Positions 8,867-19,380 are shown, counted from the first letter of the stretch. The stretch is DNA of 64,000 bases from Craspedostauros australis (GCA_026770025.1 JAMXDE010000048.1:372001-436000); one strand, 5' to 3'. Numbers and translations: made by a program. The notes: generated by a model not told the origin, from the letters alone.

Positions 8867-10819
8867 ATGTGCCGAGCCAAGCTTGGAGTGTCCAGGATGT
8901 CGGACATCGCCAATGCAGCCGGGTCTGCCCTGGCAATCGGTGTGATGGAAGGACAGGAACCCCCAGCAGCGCACGTACAGTGGGCTCGAACTCCCCAGGA
9001 GCTGCCCAGTGGGTGGTGGAAGGAGTGGCGACGGTGGTGTCAGAGCATCTGCTATCGAGGGCGCATGCTTCAGAGAATGCTCGGAAAGTGGGTTGTCGAC
9101 GACGGGACGTGGCAGTGGTGGAAGTCCAAGCTGACGGACGAGATTTTCGATACACACTCCACTCCGGTGAGAGTGTTCGCGCCGATCAGAGGGCGACGGA
9201 CTCGGTTGACAGCATACAGGCTCCGAGGCACGACGCAAGCGGTACCAGACCAGAGGTGGCGCGTGTCGGTTTCGATCACAGACCGAGGACTGACGTGCGA
9301 TGGACGCATTGGACTGACCAAGGCACCAGAGGCGGATCCGCCACCTTACGACCCCGTGGAAGGCTTGGGAGGGGATGCCAACTGGGACCAGATGTTGACA
9401 GCCGCAAGGAATCACACCCTCCTGCTTGTGAGTGATGGGTCGTTCAAGGACGCGAGAGGCACTTCGTGCTCTATCATGTTCGACACGGCCACTACGACTC
9501 ATGTTCGTTGTCAAACCTTCGTTCCAGGGCCAGCGGAAGTGCACAGCTCCTACCGCAGTGAATTGGCGGGAATTTGGGCTTCCCTGGAGATGCTGGCGAT
9601 GGTCCCGGAACTGGATGAGTCATGCTCGGTGACGGTGGCCCTCGACGGGTCCCAGGCACTGAATCAGGCTCAGGAGGACCATGTCCGCCCTGGACAGCGT
9701 GACTGGGATGTCCTAGTTGAGATCCTGCGGCTACGGCGTGGCATTCGTGCTCAAGTGAAGTGGGAGTGGGTCCGCGGCCATCAAGACGACAAAGGCAAGG
9801 AGCTCACGATCCTCGAGAAACTGAATGTCGAGTGTGACAAGCTCGCTAAGGAGTTTTGGAGCGCCACTCTGCCTAGACGTCGAGTGCTCACCTGGCGATC
9901 GGCGACAACTCGGTGGACGCTGGAGCTTCATGGCCGACACTACTCGCATGTGGGTCAGCAGGAGGTGTACAGGTGCTTACAGGCGTCAGCCACAGCCAAA
10001 TACTGGACTCAGAAGTTCGGATGGAGCCTGGACTCCGCCCGGGGCGCCGATTGGGAAGTATACCAAGGGGCCAGGAAGGCCAAGCCGAACCGGGAAGTGG
10101 CCAAGTTCGTGACGAAGTGGTCCTCGGGGTTCGTGGGTGTGGGTCGGAAACTGAAGCAGATGGGGCAGCAAGAGAGTTCGAGCTGCGCTTTTTGTGGAGT
10201 TGAAGAGACCACGCAGCACGTTCTTCGCTGCGGTGAACACACTGAAGCATGGGACCACGCATCTGAAGAGTTACTGCAGCGCATGATCACGATCGGCACG
10301 GCCCCAAGGCTAGTGGCCAACATGCGCGTAGGACTAGTCCGGTGGAGACGAAGGCAGGAGGTCGCAGGCATCCAGGGGGCCCTTGGGTGGTACCCGCTAC
10401 TACTGGGTTTCCTTCACAAGGACTGGCGGAAGCAGCAAGCTCTGTGGATGGCGCAGCACGAGTGCCGGTTCCCAGATGAGGCGGCGTGGGCTCGAGAGGT
10501 CGTTCGTTGGATCTGGAAGATACCGTGGAGCGTTTGGAAGGCACGTAACGAGAAAGTGCATGACGGGGAACAACACCCCTCCTTGGTGGACCTACGGCGA
10601 CAGGTACGACGCGTGGCCAGTGGAGCCAGCCAGGACATGACGGAAGCGGAAGTGACCCTCTTGCGAGAGGGGCACCAGATGGAGTACGGAACGGAGTCGC
10701 AGATGCGACAGTGGATACGGACCATGACAGAAGTCCACGCCAAGGTGTCGGCCCGGCGACGGGCGCGCACTATGCAGAATGAGCGCCAGCTGATGAGCAA
10801 CTGGCTAGGGCTGATGTGA
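8867..10819 (+). CDS. LINE ORF2, C-terminal part: RNase H and Cys/His knuckle
   Basis: This is in the same frame as the upstream part, separated only by TAA and three codons. As a free ORF it starts at ATG 8867 and has 650 residues. The text just before and after the stop (GAEL, then LNMCRAKLG) resembles the LNxCRxYL block that is uninterrupted in related LINE polyproteins, so the stop probably splits one protein. RNase H has all four acidic residues: SDGSF (Asp190), YRSELAG (Glu232), ALDGSQ (Asp260) and ECDKLAK (Asp324). A zf-RVT-type motif, CAFCGVEETTQHVLRCGEH, follows near residue 443. RNase H removes RNA from the cDNA hybrid. Confidence 0.9.
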   Translation: MCRAKLGVSRMSDIANAAGSALAIGVMEGQEPPAAHVQWARTPQELPSGWWKEWRRWCQSICYRGRMLQRMLGKWVVDDGTWQWWKSKLTDEIFDTHSTPVRVFAPIRGRRTRLTAYRLRGTTQAVPDQRWRVSVSITDRGLTCDGRIGLTKAPEADPPPYDPVEGLGGDANWDQMLTAARNHTLLLVSDGSFKDARGTSCSIMFDTATTTHVRCQTFVPGPAEVHSSYRSELAGIWASLEMLAMVPELDESCSVTVALDGSQALNQAQEDHVRPGQRDWDVLVEILRLRRGIRAQVKWEWVRGHQDDKGKELTILEKLNVECDKLAKEFWSATLPRRRVLTWRSATTRWTLELHGRHYSHVGQQEVYRCLQASATAKYWTQKFGWSLDSARGADWEVYQGARKAKPNREVAKFVTKWSSGFVGVGRKLKQMGQQESSSCAFCGVEETTQHVLRCGEHTEAWDHASEELLQRMITIGTAPRLVANMRVGLVRWRRRQEVAGIQGALGWYPLLLGFLHKDWRKQQALWMAQHECRFPDEAAWAREVVRWIWKIPWSVWKARNEKVHDGEQHPSLVDLRRQVRRVASGASQDMTEAEVTLLREGHQMEYGTESQMRQWIRTMTEVHAKVSARRRARTMQNERQLMSNWLGLM

Positions 10820-10923
10820 TGGGTATTCGACGGCTCGTTCGAAGCTTGGCCCTACGGGGCCGGTGGAGGCGAGGGTAAAGCCTGCAGAGCACATTTATAA
10901 TGTAATCCCTGAGTTATTATTAT
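10820..10923 (+). other. LINE 3' UTR and (TTA)n tail
   Basis: About 100 nt follow the ORF2 stop and end in TTATTATTAT directly before the duplicated target. A short tandem-repeat tail in place of poly(A) is known in several LINE clades. Confidence 0.75.
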
Positions 10924-10938
10924 AATGATGTTCCATTA
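10924..10938 (+). repeat. LINE target-site duplication, 3' copy
   Basis: Identical to 2449-2463. From here the copia frame resumes with NDVPLLMIHEDE. Confidence 0.95.
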
Positions 10939-11573
10939 CTCATGATCCATGAGGATGAACGGAAGCCGGAGGATCACTCAGTGATCTCCTCCCATAACAA
11001 CCTCCACATCCCGCTGCGATTACGTGGTACCATATCGTAATTCCATACACGAAAACCAACATGGCAAGAAGTCCAAACGGATCACGACTGCATACATGTC
11101 ATGATGACACAGGAATCCACCTGGGACCCAGGACACTGGGCGTCAGGGGACGACGAGGACGCTATCCGGGCAACCATCTCGCCAGAGCCACTGTCGTTGC
11201 CAACAGTCATCACTCGTGACATCAAGTTCATCGGGAGCACGCACACATCCAATCGAAAGGGGACGATCACACCCGAAGCGCTGGCACGACGTTGGCGTAT
11301 CGGGGTTGATGCGGCTACACGAACGCTGCAAGCAACAACGCATATGGCCGTGCGCGACTTCCGGCACTCGACAGGCACATGACGACTCAACCCGTATGCG
11401 ATGCAGCTATGTTACCGACGTCTGAACACACAAGTATATGCGGATACTATGTTCGCGAAGACAAAATCAGTCCAAGGCAACAAATGTGCGATGATATATT
11501 GCACGCCATTCCACTGGGTTCGTGTGTATCCGATGACGGAACGCAAGAACACACATCTCACACTCGACGAACT
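10939..11573 (+). pseudogene. Copia protease/integrase region, fragment after the LINE
   Basis: Continues the frame left at 2463. It carries a TAA at 11038-11040 and a TGA at 11380-11382. It then reads LCYRRLNTQVYADTMFAKTK and GNKCAMIYC, the start of the integrase core of diatom-type copia elements, up to TLDEL. It is cut after GAACT (11569-11573) by a solo LTR and resumes in frame at 12319. Confidence 0.8.
11569..11573 (+). repeat. 5-bp target duplication GAACT, left copy
   Basis: Matches 12319-12323. Joining across it gives the in-frame integrase text DELFRNHGIP. Confidence 0.9.
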
Positions 11574-12318
11574 TGTCAACATCTAGATCGAAATTTAGGC
11601 TAACATCACACATGACTGGAACGTGTTTCGACTCGATTGATATTATAGTCGAATGAGTCTTGATGACGCATATGGCGTTCGGGTTCTATTGTCATCAGAT
11701 ATGACGTAGGCACTGACATCAGAGAATGACGTCAGAGGATCGTCGCTGAGATCCGAGGAATCAAGAATAAGTGATAGTCATGGTATGCTGACTTGTCTAG
11801 TGACGCCAGGTACATCAGTGAGCATGTGGTAACAACAATTAAGAAATAGTCTTATGATGTCAGAGATGATGCAAGCAATCTACTGACATCGACGGTTGGG
11901 ATATATGGATCCTACAAGGTTCCAAGACCAGACAAGACCAAACAAGATCAGACAAGGTCAGACAGAGATGTGAAAAGACTCAAGGGTGAAGAATAACACG
12001 AGATACTGCGGAGAGCAGAGTGACAACCTTGGGCAACAAAGTAGAAAATATGCACGATGTAACACGAAGACATCGAGCAGAACAGTAGGAAGACCTGATG
12101 ATGAATCAGGCAAGATCGTAGAAACAGTGCAAGAATGCACCAACTTAGGATGAATGAGATCTTGTGCTCACAACTCTCACCAATCATCAATTGAATACAA
12201 CACTAACTTAGCAACACAACAACCAAACACAACCAACTTCACCTATAGGACTTGATCACCCTGGCGACGTCGTAAGTGCAGTGTTTGGTGCCCACCTGTA
12301 TGCAATTGCTGATTATCA
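11574..12318. mobile_element. Solo LTR inserted in copia integrase
   Basis: A 745-bp sequence beginning TGTCAACATC and ending GATTATCA (TG...CA), flanked by 5-bp GAACT repeats, with no internal coding region. These are the marks of an LTR left after LTR-LTR recombination. A diverged copy in the opposite orientation lies at about 14199-15584, so it belongs to a multicopy family. It contains several TGACGTCA-like or TGACATCAG-like motifs, which may be transcription-factor sites, though that is inference. Confidence 0.9.
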
Positions 12319-12323
12319 GAACT
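12319..12323 (+). repeat. 5-bp target duplication GAACT, right copy
   Basis: Matches 11569-11573. See the solo LTR. Confidence 0.9.
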
Positions 12324-13351
12324 GTTTCGCAACCACGGCATACCGCATACCATCATCCCTGACAACGTGAAGGAACTTGTGGCTGGTGAATTCCGACGCA
12401 AACTGCACAAAGCACAGGTCTCCATCTGTCCGATCGAGGCGTACATCCACAACCAGAACCACGCGGAGTCCACCATCCGCGAACTGCGTCGCCAATACTG
12501 GCGCCTGATGACCTCAACTAACACACCGGGGTACCTGTGGAACTACTGCTTTGAATACTGTGCAGAGATCCGCAGCCACATCGCGCTATCTGTGCACGGT
12601 CTACATGGAGAGACACCAACAACCATCCTATCAGGCGACACAGCCGATATCTCACACATTGCCGAGTTTGGCTGGTTTGACTTTGTCTGGTACATCAACA
12701 TACAAGACGCTGCTATGAACGTGAAGCAGCTCGGACGCTATCTGGGGCCAAGCTGTTCTGTCGGCGAGGCCATGTGCTCGTACATTCTCACTGCCAATGG
12801 CATTGTTGTTTCCAAATCTTCTGTCTTACCTCTCTCACGATGATACGAACAATGATGTCCTCCAACAGAAACAGGCCGAATTCATGACCACACTTCGCAC
12901 CAAGTGGAACAAACGAATGGAAGGCATCACTGCAGACGACGACGGTGATGACGTTGATGACACAGCAGCAGACATCGCCTTCCTCCAGAATACAGAACCA
13001 TTAGAGTCCATTAGCGAACCCGAAGATGTATCAAGTGAGGCGTACGATCGCTACATATCTGTGAAGGTCCTTTTGCCAACAGAGGACAAGATGCAATATG
13101 GCACTGTCAAACGACGGAAACGAGACGCAGACAGCAACCTCGTTGGTCACTCCAATGACAACCCGATGCTCGACACGTCGCGATATGAGGTCAAGTTCCT
13201 TGATGGACATCAGGAAGCCTTCAATGCCAACCAAATTGTAGAAAACATCTACGCTCGTGTCGACGATGACGGTTACTCGACTGTCCTCATGGACGAAATC
13301 ATTGATCACAAACGCTTGCCCTCTGTCTCTTTTGCCTCTCACAATGGTTGA
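12324..13351 (+). pseudogene. Copia integrase C-terminal region, frameshifted fragment
   Basis: Resumes at FRNHGIPHTIIPDN and includes HNQNHAESTIRELRRQYWR (integrase catalytic Glu region) and VKQLGRYLGPSCSVGEAM. Near 12840 the frame shifts by one base: LPLSR stops at 12843, while the other frame carries HDDTNNDVLQQKQAEFM and stays open to 13351, with an acidic linker typical of the integrase-RT junction. Reverse transcriptase does not follow, so the element is truncated or rearranged after 13351. Confidence 0.8.
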
Positions 13352-14040
13352 AGGGAATATGAGTTGATCAGCTGGTATAGATAGGATGAAGAAACGATGT
13401 TCACATAGTTGGTGTGGCTCTGCACTGATCCTCAGGGGTTTGTTCAGTGTTGAGGATGGGCAATGCTCCTTGTTCTCTCTGATCTCTCCATCTGCAGTAG
13501 TCTTCCAGCATTGAAGCACAAGAGCTTGACATCTTGTTGAGATTGCAAGCAAAGACACTGCAGATTGGTAGTTGGAATTCACAGTCAGATTCCCTGCTTG
13601 TGGTGAAGCAGGGAGGATCTCCTTGCTGTGAGCATGGAGTGAAAGCGGGTGCCATAGCTGACAAGGGAATCGAGACAAGTTGCAATACAAGGATCCGGGG
13701 AGCATATAGTTCCCAGGACAGCTTGGATCAAGTCAATCGTGCCTTTTTGGGTCAGTGATGGTCTGTGAATGAAAAAGGGGGAAAGAGTGAAAGGAGGATT
13801 CTGCAGTTGTCGGGGTCGGTAGATTTCGTGCCAAAAGTGAATTTCAAGGAACGGCAGGGGACACACTAAGACAGACAGTAGTCTGTCCTAAAGTGAACTT
13901 CAACTATAATCAAATTTAGACCTACAAGGATTACGAATATGTGCTTGGATTGGATACCTGAAAATCGTAAATTACACACAGGCCAGGGAACCAAATATTA
14001 GAGCACTATCGAAAAATCACAAGGGGAGAGCAAAAGCAAA
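13352..14040. other. Non-coding stretch after the truncated copia element
   Basis: I see no supported gene. Short ORFs on both strands lack any recognisable domain. The copia sequence breaks off just before this interval, so it probably contains the edge of another insertion, but I found no matching duplication. Confidence 0.4.
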
Positions 14041-14113
14041 GTACCATGCCAGGATTCGAACCCGGAACCTCTGAGAATTACTGGTGCTCTGCCCTTGGGC
14101 TACAGGCGTTGCG
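14041..14113 (-). pseudogene. tRNA-like sequence (tRNA pseudogene or SINE head)
   Basis: On the minus strand there is an A-box-like TAGCCCAAGGGCAGAGCACC and a B-box GGTTCGAATCC with a pairable T stem (CCGGG/CCTGG, one G-T pair), at tRNA-like spacing. The 5' and 3' acceptor sides do not pair, the D stem has a mismatch and the anticodon arm does not fold well. It is therefore not a functional tRNA. It could be a decayed tRNA or the promoter head of a SINE. Confidence 0.55.
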
Positions 14114-14198
14114 ATTGCTGAACCAAGCACATGCGGAATTTATACATAGTGGGGGCTACGGGAGTAACGTACTTAACACTATACGGATTTGTGCTGAT

Positions 14199-15584
14199 AC
14201 CAAACACTGACACTTACTACACCCTCAGGGTGATCAATCTGTCAAGAGAAGTTGGTTGGTGTTTGGTTGTTGGTTGCTAAATTAGAGTGTATATCAATTG
14301 ATGATTGTTGAGAATTTTGAGAACAATACCTCATTCATCCTAAGTTGGTGCATTCTGCACTCTTCCTGATGTTCTGCCCGATTCCGTCGTGGTTCATCGT
14401 CAGGTCTTCCTGCTTCATTGCTCAATGCCATCATGGTCCATCGTGCAATTCCTCTCAAGTTGCCCTTCTTGGGTCTGTTGAAATCTCTGTCTGAATCTGT
14501 CTGGTCTTGGAGATCGATCTTGTCCATATATGTCAGGAATCGAGGGTGCGATTTTGTTTCAATACCCATGATTGCCGCACCTCCCATAGTACCAAAAAGA
14601 GACTGGTCGATCTATCAAAGATGGACACACTCCTGATTATTCTGTAGCCTGTCCTCCCTGCATGTCAAGAGTATGACAAATGACAGACAGACAACGGGTA
14701 TGCCATGAGTGTGATGACGGACAGACAAACATGGTGAACTATGGATGAAAGCGCTATCAGTGTTTTGTCATTCAGAACTCAGAACATGATCCCGTGAGTG
14801 TGAACGAACCGCGAAGGAGAACAAAGCGCGGACTGGAACATCATCGAAGGAATGAGTCGATCATGACAGAACATCATGTTCTGATCCAAACGTGACTATC
14901 CATGACCATGTGACGAAAGTAAGTGAACAACACGAAAGAGTGCACTGGACGAATGGTTGATGTCACCAATCCGAAGAGAGCAAAACTTGGCACCAGCATG
15001 CATGCACCGCAGGAATGTAGAAAGAAAGCTCTATGGATGAGCATGATCGAATGCACCTGAAATGCATGAAGAGATGTACATGATGGAGGAGCCTTGCAAT
15101 GATGAATACAAGAGCAACTACAGGGCGCTACTGCTATCATCATGGGCAATGGATTCGAGGAAGCAAGAAATGAAGAAGTTGTTCTCACAGTTCTAAAACG
15201 GTACAGTTTAATAATGATTAGACTACAGTACTACTACCCCGGATTTCCAACCTGTATATCTTGCTCGTGAATGTCAGGATTCTGCATGTATCATCACTGG
15301 CATCACCGCTCTACTCTCTAAATTTTGCTGCCACATGTGCACTGATGCACTTGGCGTCACTAGACATGTCAGCATACCATGACTATCACTTAATCTTGAT
15401 TCCTAGGATCTCAGTGTCTGATCCTCTGATGTCATATCTGATGTCAGTCCCTGCATCAGTTCCGATGCCAGCTGTACCAGGACATCATCGCATCATCAAG
15501 ACTCGACCGACTATACTATCAATCAAGTCGAATCACGTTCCAGTCAAGTGATATGTTAGCCTAATTTCGATCTAGATGTTGACA
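14199..15584. mobile_element. Inverted, diverged copy of the 11574-12318 LTR, itself interrupted
   Basis: The reverse complement of 11574-12318 aligns here in two blocks. About 14199-14540 shares CCAAACACTG, AGGGTGATCAA, CAATTGATGATTG and ATTCATCCTAAGTTGG. About 15250-15584 shares GTCACTAGACA, CATACCATGACTATCAC, AGTCGAA and TTTCGATCTAGATGTTGACA. The outer right end GTTGACA is the complement of the LTR start. Between the blocks is about 0.7 kb of a second repeat. I found no clear duplication at the ends, so this may be one LTR of a larger, rearranged element. Confidence 0.75.
14545..15250. repeat. Repeat family B, copy 1 (inside the inverted LTR)
   Basis: Roughly 0.7 kb, similar to 16424-17143. 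Shared blocks include AATGACAGACAGACA-like text, CATTCAGAACTCAGA, CAGAACATCATGTTCTGATC and CAGTTCTAAAACGG, ending in CCCCGGA(T/C)TTCCAAC. Read in reverse, its end is GTTGGAAATCCGGGG, like an LTR start. It is inserted in the inverted LTR copy and so is younger than it. No coding capacity is evident. Confidence 0.7.
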
Positions 15585-16423
15585 ATATCCGAGACAAATT
15601 TCTGGAGGCCAATAACAGAGTACAGGTCGACTCGCTAATCGGCTCCTACTCCATCCGGAAATATTTTGGGGGAACTGCCAAGTTGGACTCATCCAATTAG
15701 AGGGAAACTCCGAAGAGTGTCCCACTTTCGAACGTCCAAGGCTATCAGATCAAAAGTCTATATTCACCTTAGCCTACGTCTAATCTTGTTCTCCATAGAA
15801 TGTGTCAGGTCACGCATGAGACTTTTGGTCATGAACTGTTTTCTCTTTCTCTGTTGACCTCATTTCCCGCAACTCCCGACGGAACTCAGATACCTGTCGT
15901 GGTGTCTGAAGATGGTAATGAGTTGAAGGATGGATGTCAGGTCCTGCCTGTCATCCTCCTTATGTGTACATGAATATATATGTCTGCATCCCTGCGAATC
16001 CACCTTCACAGGGCATGTCTACTGTCTTGTTGAGTGAATGTATCTGAGCATCTTGGCTCAGATACAAGGCTCAGCAATCCCATCAAATTTGGCAAGATCG
16101 CATTTCTGCAATGATCGGATTTGTTGCATGCATCATTGTTGTTCCAAGAAGCAAGGTCGGTATTGGAGGCGCCATGAACCTCCTCAGTCTTGCAAACTTG
16201 ACAACATCTTCATGCTCTGCACTTCATGCTCTGCTGTGTTTTGCAACACATGTTGCCTCAGCACCAATTTGCATCATTTCATCTCCATCTGCTCACAATT
16301 CAGACTCCAACAGTTCTGAATTGGGCCAGCATACATACCATCTAACATCAATTAACCACTCAGAGCACACTGACAACTATCAACAGCTTCACTCTACTTC
16401 ATTTGACGGACCTGATCACTCCC
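15585..16423. other. Non-coding stretch between repeat copies
   Basis: No gene is supported. Short open frames are present but have no domain or neighbour logic. It may hold remnants of further LTR-type sequence, but I cannot align it to the other copies. Confidence 0.35.
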
Positions 16424-17143
16424 AATTTCGAAGTAAGTACCCATTGTTGCCTGTGTTCTATCAAAGGCCTCATGTTGTAACTCTCCCTGTATGTCAAGAT
16501 TCTGAGGGATGACAGACAGACAAACATGGCAAATCATGAGCAATGAAGGAAGACTAGAATGCTGAAGTGCTCTGAACATGACAGTTGACCAGTGAGCCAA
16601 TATATATGCGCATGCGCTATCACCACTTTATCATTCAGAACTCAGAGCATGATCCTGTGTGTGAATGGATCGAAAAGGAGAATAAAGTGTGGATTGGAAC
16701 ATCACATGAAGAAATGTATCGATTGTGCCAGAACATCATGTTCTGATCCAAATGTGACCATCCATGATCACCTGGCGAAAGTGAGTGAACAGCGTGAAGG
16801 AGTGCACTGAGCGAATGAATGATGTCACCAATGCAATGAATGAGTGAGAGAGAAACATCGAGAATGAAATTTGGCATCAGTGTGAATGTACCGCGGGAAT
16901 GAAGAGAGAAAACTCCACTGGCGAGCATGATGAATTGCACTCAAAATACATGAGGAGGTGCATATGATGAACAAGTCTTGCAATGATGAATGCCAGAGCA
17001 ACTACATGGAGCTACTGATATTATCATGGGCAATGGATTTGAAGATGCAAGAAATGATGATGTGGCTCTCACAGTTCTAAAACGGTGCAGTTAAATAACA
17101 ATTCGACTGCAGTACTAGTAACACCCCGGACTTCCAACACATG
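16424..17143. repeat. Repeat family B, copy 2
   Basis: Direct-orientation relative of 14545-15250. Shared landmarks are GGATTGGAACATCA, CAGAACATCATGTTCTGATC, ACCATCCATGATCACC, CAGTTCTAAAACGGTGCAGT and the end CACCCCGGACTTCCAACA. Spacing is conserved with scattered substitutions and small indels, so the two copies are old. It is probably an LTR or non-autonomous element. Confidence 0.7.
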
Positions 17144-19380
17144 ATGGAAGTGCACGACATGCATGAAAGGAGATGGACAAGCAACGCATGTCCATGGTAG
17201 AAACAAGGGAGGAAGCCAAAGGTAGCATGATGATACGTGCTCAACGGAGGTTACTGAAACTGATACCAACGTACGTGAGGGAGGAAATTCTAGAAAACCA
17301 AAAGTTACCGTTGAAGGGTATTGTCCAGTTGTTGTAAACAGCGAAATCGCACGAGTCCTTCAAGAGAGATCAAGTCTTTCAGGTTGATGGTGATGAGCTG
17401 TAGTAAAGAAGACACTGATGGGGTAGAGTGACTTCTGAATCTATGGTTTTCTTCCTTGTGTTGTATCTCATGTTGTTGTGTTCAAGGACAGCTCTTGGCT
17501 GTGTCAAGTTGAGGTGCTATCCTTCCCTAAGATTCTCTTATTTCGATCCACCAGACTCAAGAGGAGTGACTCGTCTTTGTCTGTTCCGACGAGTCCCTAG
17601 TGTGTCCCTACACCAACAATCATGTGCATAGAGGAAAGCAACGTTTCAGCACATACCAGGACGAACTAATCAGAAAACGTATCAGGTGCATAAAGCATTG
17701 TGCTATTAAAAGGAGCGATTTGAGAGGAAGGTACAAAAAGAAATCTGAACAAAAATGAGAGCTGAGTGATGAACGCCCTCAAAAGTGCATTCATACCTCA
17801 ACTCCTGCATTTCAGAATTTTTTAGATTGACGTTATTCGCACATTTCGATCCTGGTCACCCCCAGTTTGGAAGGTAGGTTGAGTTCATAATGGAGTGATC
17901 TGATTGGCTTAGAGGCCAATATTATGAGATTATGAGCCACACAACCACCTCCACTGTGTTGCTTAGGATTGGGACAGCTTGTGTCGATCTCCGAACCTTC
18001 CTCCTCGTCTCTCTGCGCTGCTGTCGATCTCTGGTGGAAGGCCCGGAAGAGCATGTCCTTCTGTTCCATCTGTTGCTGTTGCTTGTGCTGATGCCACTGC
18101 CTCCAGCCTGAGCATACACTGCCAGACTGCGGAAACGGAGCAACAGCGTGAGTGCAGGTACTGGAAGACTGCGAAAGTGAGAATCAGCGGGTCAGAGGAG
18201 ATCCTTCGTCCAATCCTTCCCAATGCAATGCAATTCAATGCAATTCAGTGTGATGTGATGCGATGGCTGATGACCAGTGAAGCTGCCATTCCTGCTCTGC
18301 TCTGCTATCGCTATCCGTTATTGCAGTGACAGGACAGCGTCTCCCTGCAACCTCACTTCCATCTCAAATGGTGTTTCCTCTTGCAAGAAGAGATGCTGAT
18401 GCTGTGACTTGAATGCAGTGGCCAAAGAAGACTCGTGATGGGTCATTTCGGGGGAGGCGACGTTTTCACCACAAATCCTGCCTCCGAAATCTTTCGCCCA
18501 TTGATGGATTCCTTCCATTGATGTTTCTGACTGCTGATGTTTCTGTTGAAGTGCGCCGGCTGACGCAGAAGCCGCAATGAGAATGGATCTTGCGGATGGT
18601 GCGCTGCTGGTGAGAGTACTCTATGATCTGCCTTCACCTTGCCTCCAGGCTTTTGCCTTCACCTCCCTCCCTTGATTGAAACCTGGGTTCGTTTGTTCTG
18701 ATGTGAAGTGTCAGGATCTTCTGTTGCACTGCCTCCTCTTGTGCATGTTGTTCTGATCTGATTTAGACAGTCTTGCGTTGGATTGATTGATCTCAATTTT
18801 GATTGAGTTGGCTCGGACTGGCTCGGACTTGCTTGGGCTGGATTGGATTCGATCTTGTTGGTCGTTGAAGGACACCCACCTTGCGCCAAAATGACAACAA
18901 CGAGAGTAGCAAGGACAGCGCAAACAGTTAACCAGATCTTATCTTCCTCCTCCTCCTCTCTTGGATCATGCCACAGGTGAGTCGAGTAGAGTATCTTTCA
19001 CTTCCCTGCGTCACCCCCGTCTTCTCTTGTGGCGCTGTGCGATGTTGGGATCTTCCTTCCTCTGTTCCGACAACACACCGTGGCTACTTGTACTCTCGCT
19101 CTCCACTCGTCCTCGCATCACACAATGTCACGCACAAAGTGTGCCTGCGAATGGCGCGCACGAGATCTTTTCGTCCCACAGAATAAAAAGATCTCACGCA
19201 GCCGTTCTGCGAGAAAATTAGCATCGTGCTCCGAGCGAACGCGCCTTCCGATCTGATTGGCCGAGAGATCATGGTGGCATCTTTCGTCCGACGTTGTTGA
19301 AGCGGACAACACATTGATTCGTGGAGTAGTGGGTCCCGGATGAATTGTAGGCTACGTTCCACACACTTCACGCTTTACGA
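17144..19380. other. 2.2-kb non-coding stretch between repeats and the piggyBac element
   Basis: I find no supported coding sequence. It contains a degenerate short tandem array around 18226-18260 (units like CAATGCAATT) and GGCTCGGACT repeats near 18810-18835. Some short overlapping ORFs occur on both strands but look random in composition. Confidence 0.4.

Larger units (their letters stand above)
2464..10923 (+). mobile_element. Non-LTR retrotransposon (LINE), near full length
   Basis: An 8.46-kb LINE with a short 5' leader, ORF1, an ORF2 carrying endonuclease, reverse transcriptase, RNase H and a Cys/His knuckle, a 3' UTR of about 100 bp and a (TTA)n tail at 10914-10923. It is bounded by a 15-bp target-site duplication and sits inside a copia gene. 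ORF1 is open throughout and ORF2 has a single in-frame TAA, so the insertion looks much younger than its host element. An APE-type endonuclease plus a C-terminal RNase H points to the I/R1/Ingi-like part of the LINE tree, but the clade is not established. Confidence 0.95.
1..13351 (+). mobile_element. Decayed Ty1/copia (CoDi-like) retrotransposon with nested insertions
   Basis: The gag, protease-region and integrase-region coding sequences can be read in the same frame from the window edge to about 12840, once three insertions (823-1616, 2464-10923, 11574-12318) are skipped. A frame shift follows near 12840. The reading frame carries stops at 544 (TGA), 1756 (TGA), 2113 (TGA), 11038 (TAA) and 11380 (TGA), so the element is dead. 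The reverse transcriptase and RNase H that should follow 13351 are absent, and the 5' LTR lies outside the window. Family assignment rests on recognising the gag and integrase wording typical of diatom copia elements. The subfamily is not determined. Confidence 0.85.

Noticed and set aside
14041..14113. A functional tRNA gene
   Set aside because: The acceptor stem does not pair and the anticodon arm does not fold; only the promoter boxes are tRNA-like.
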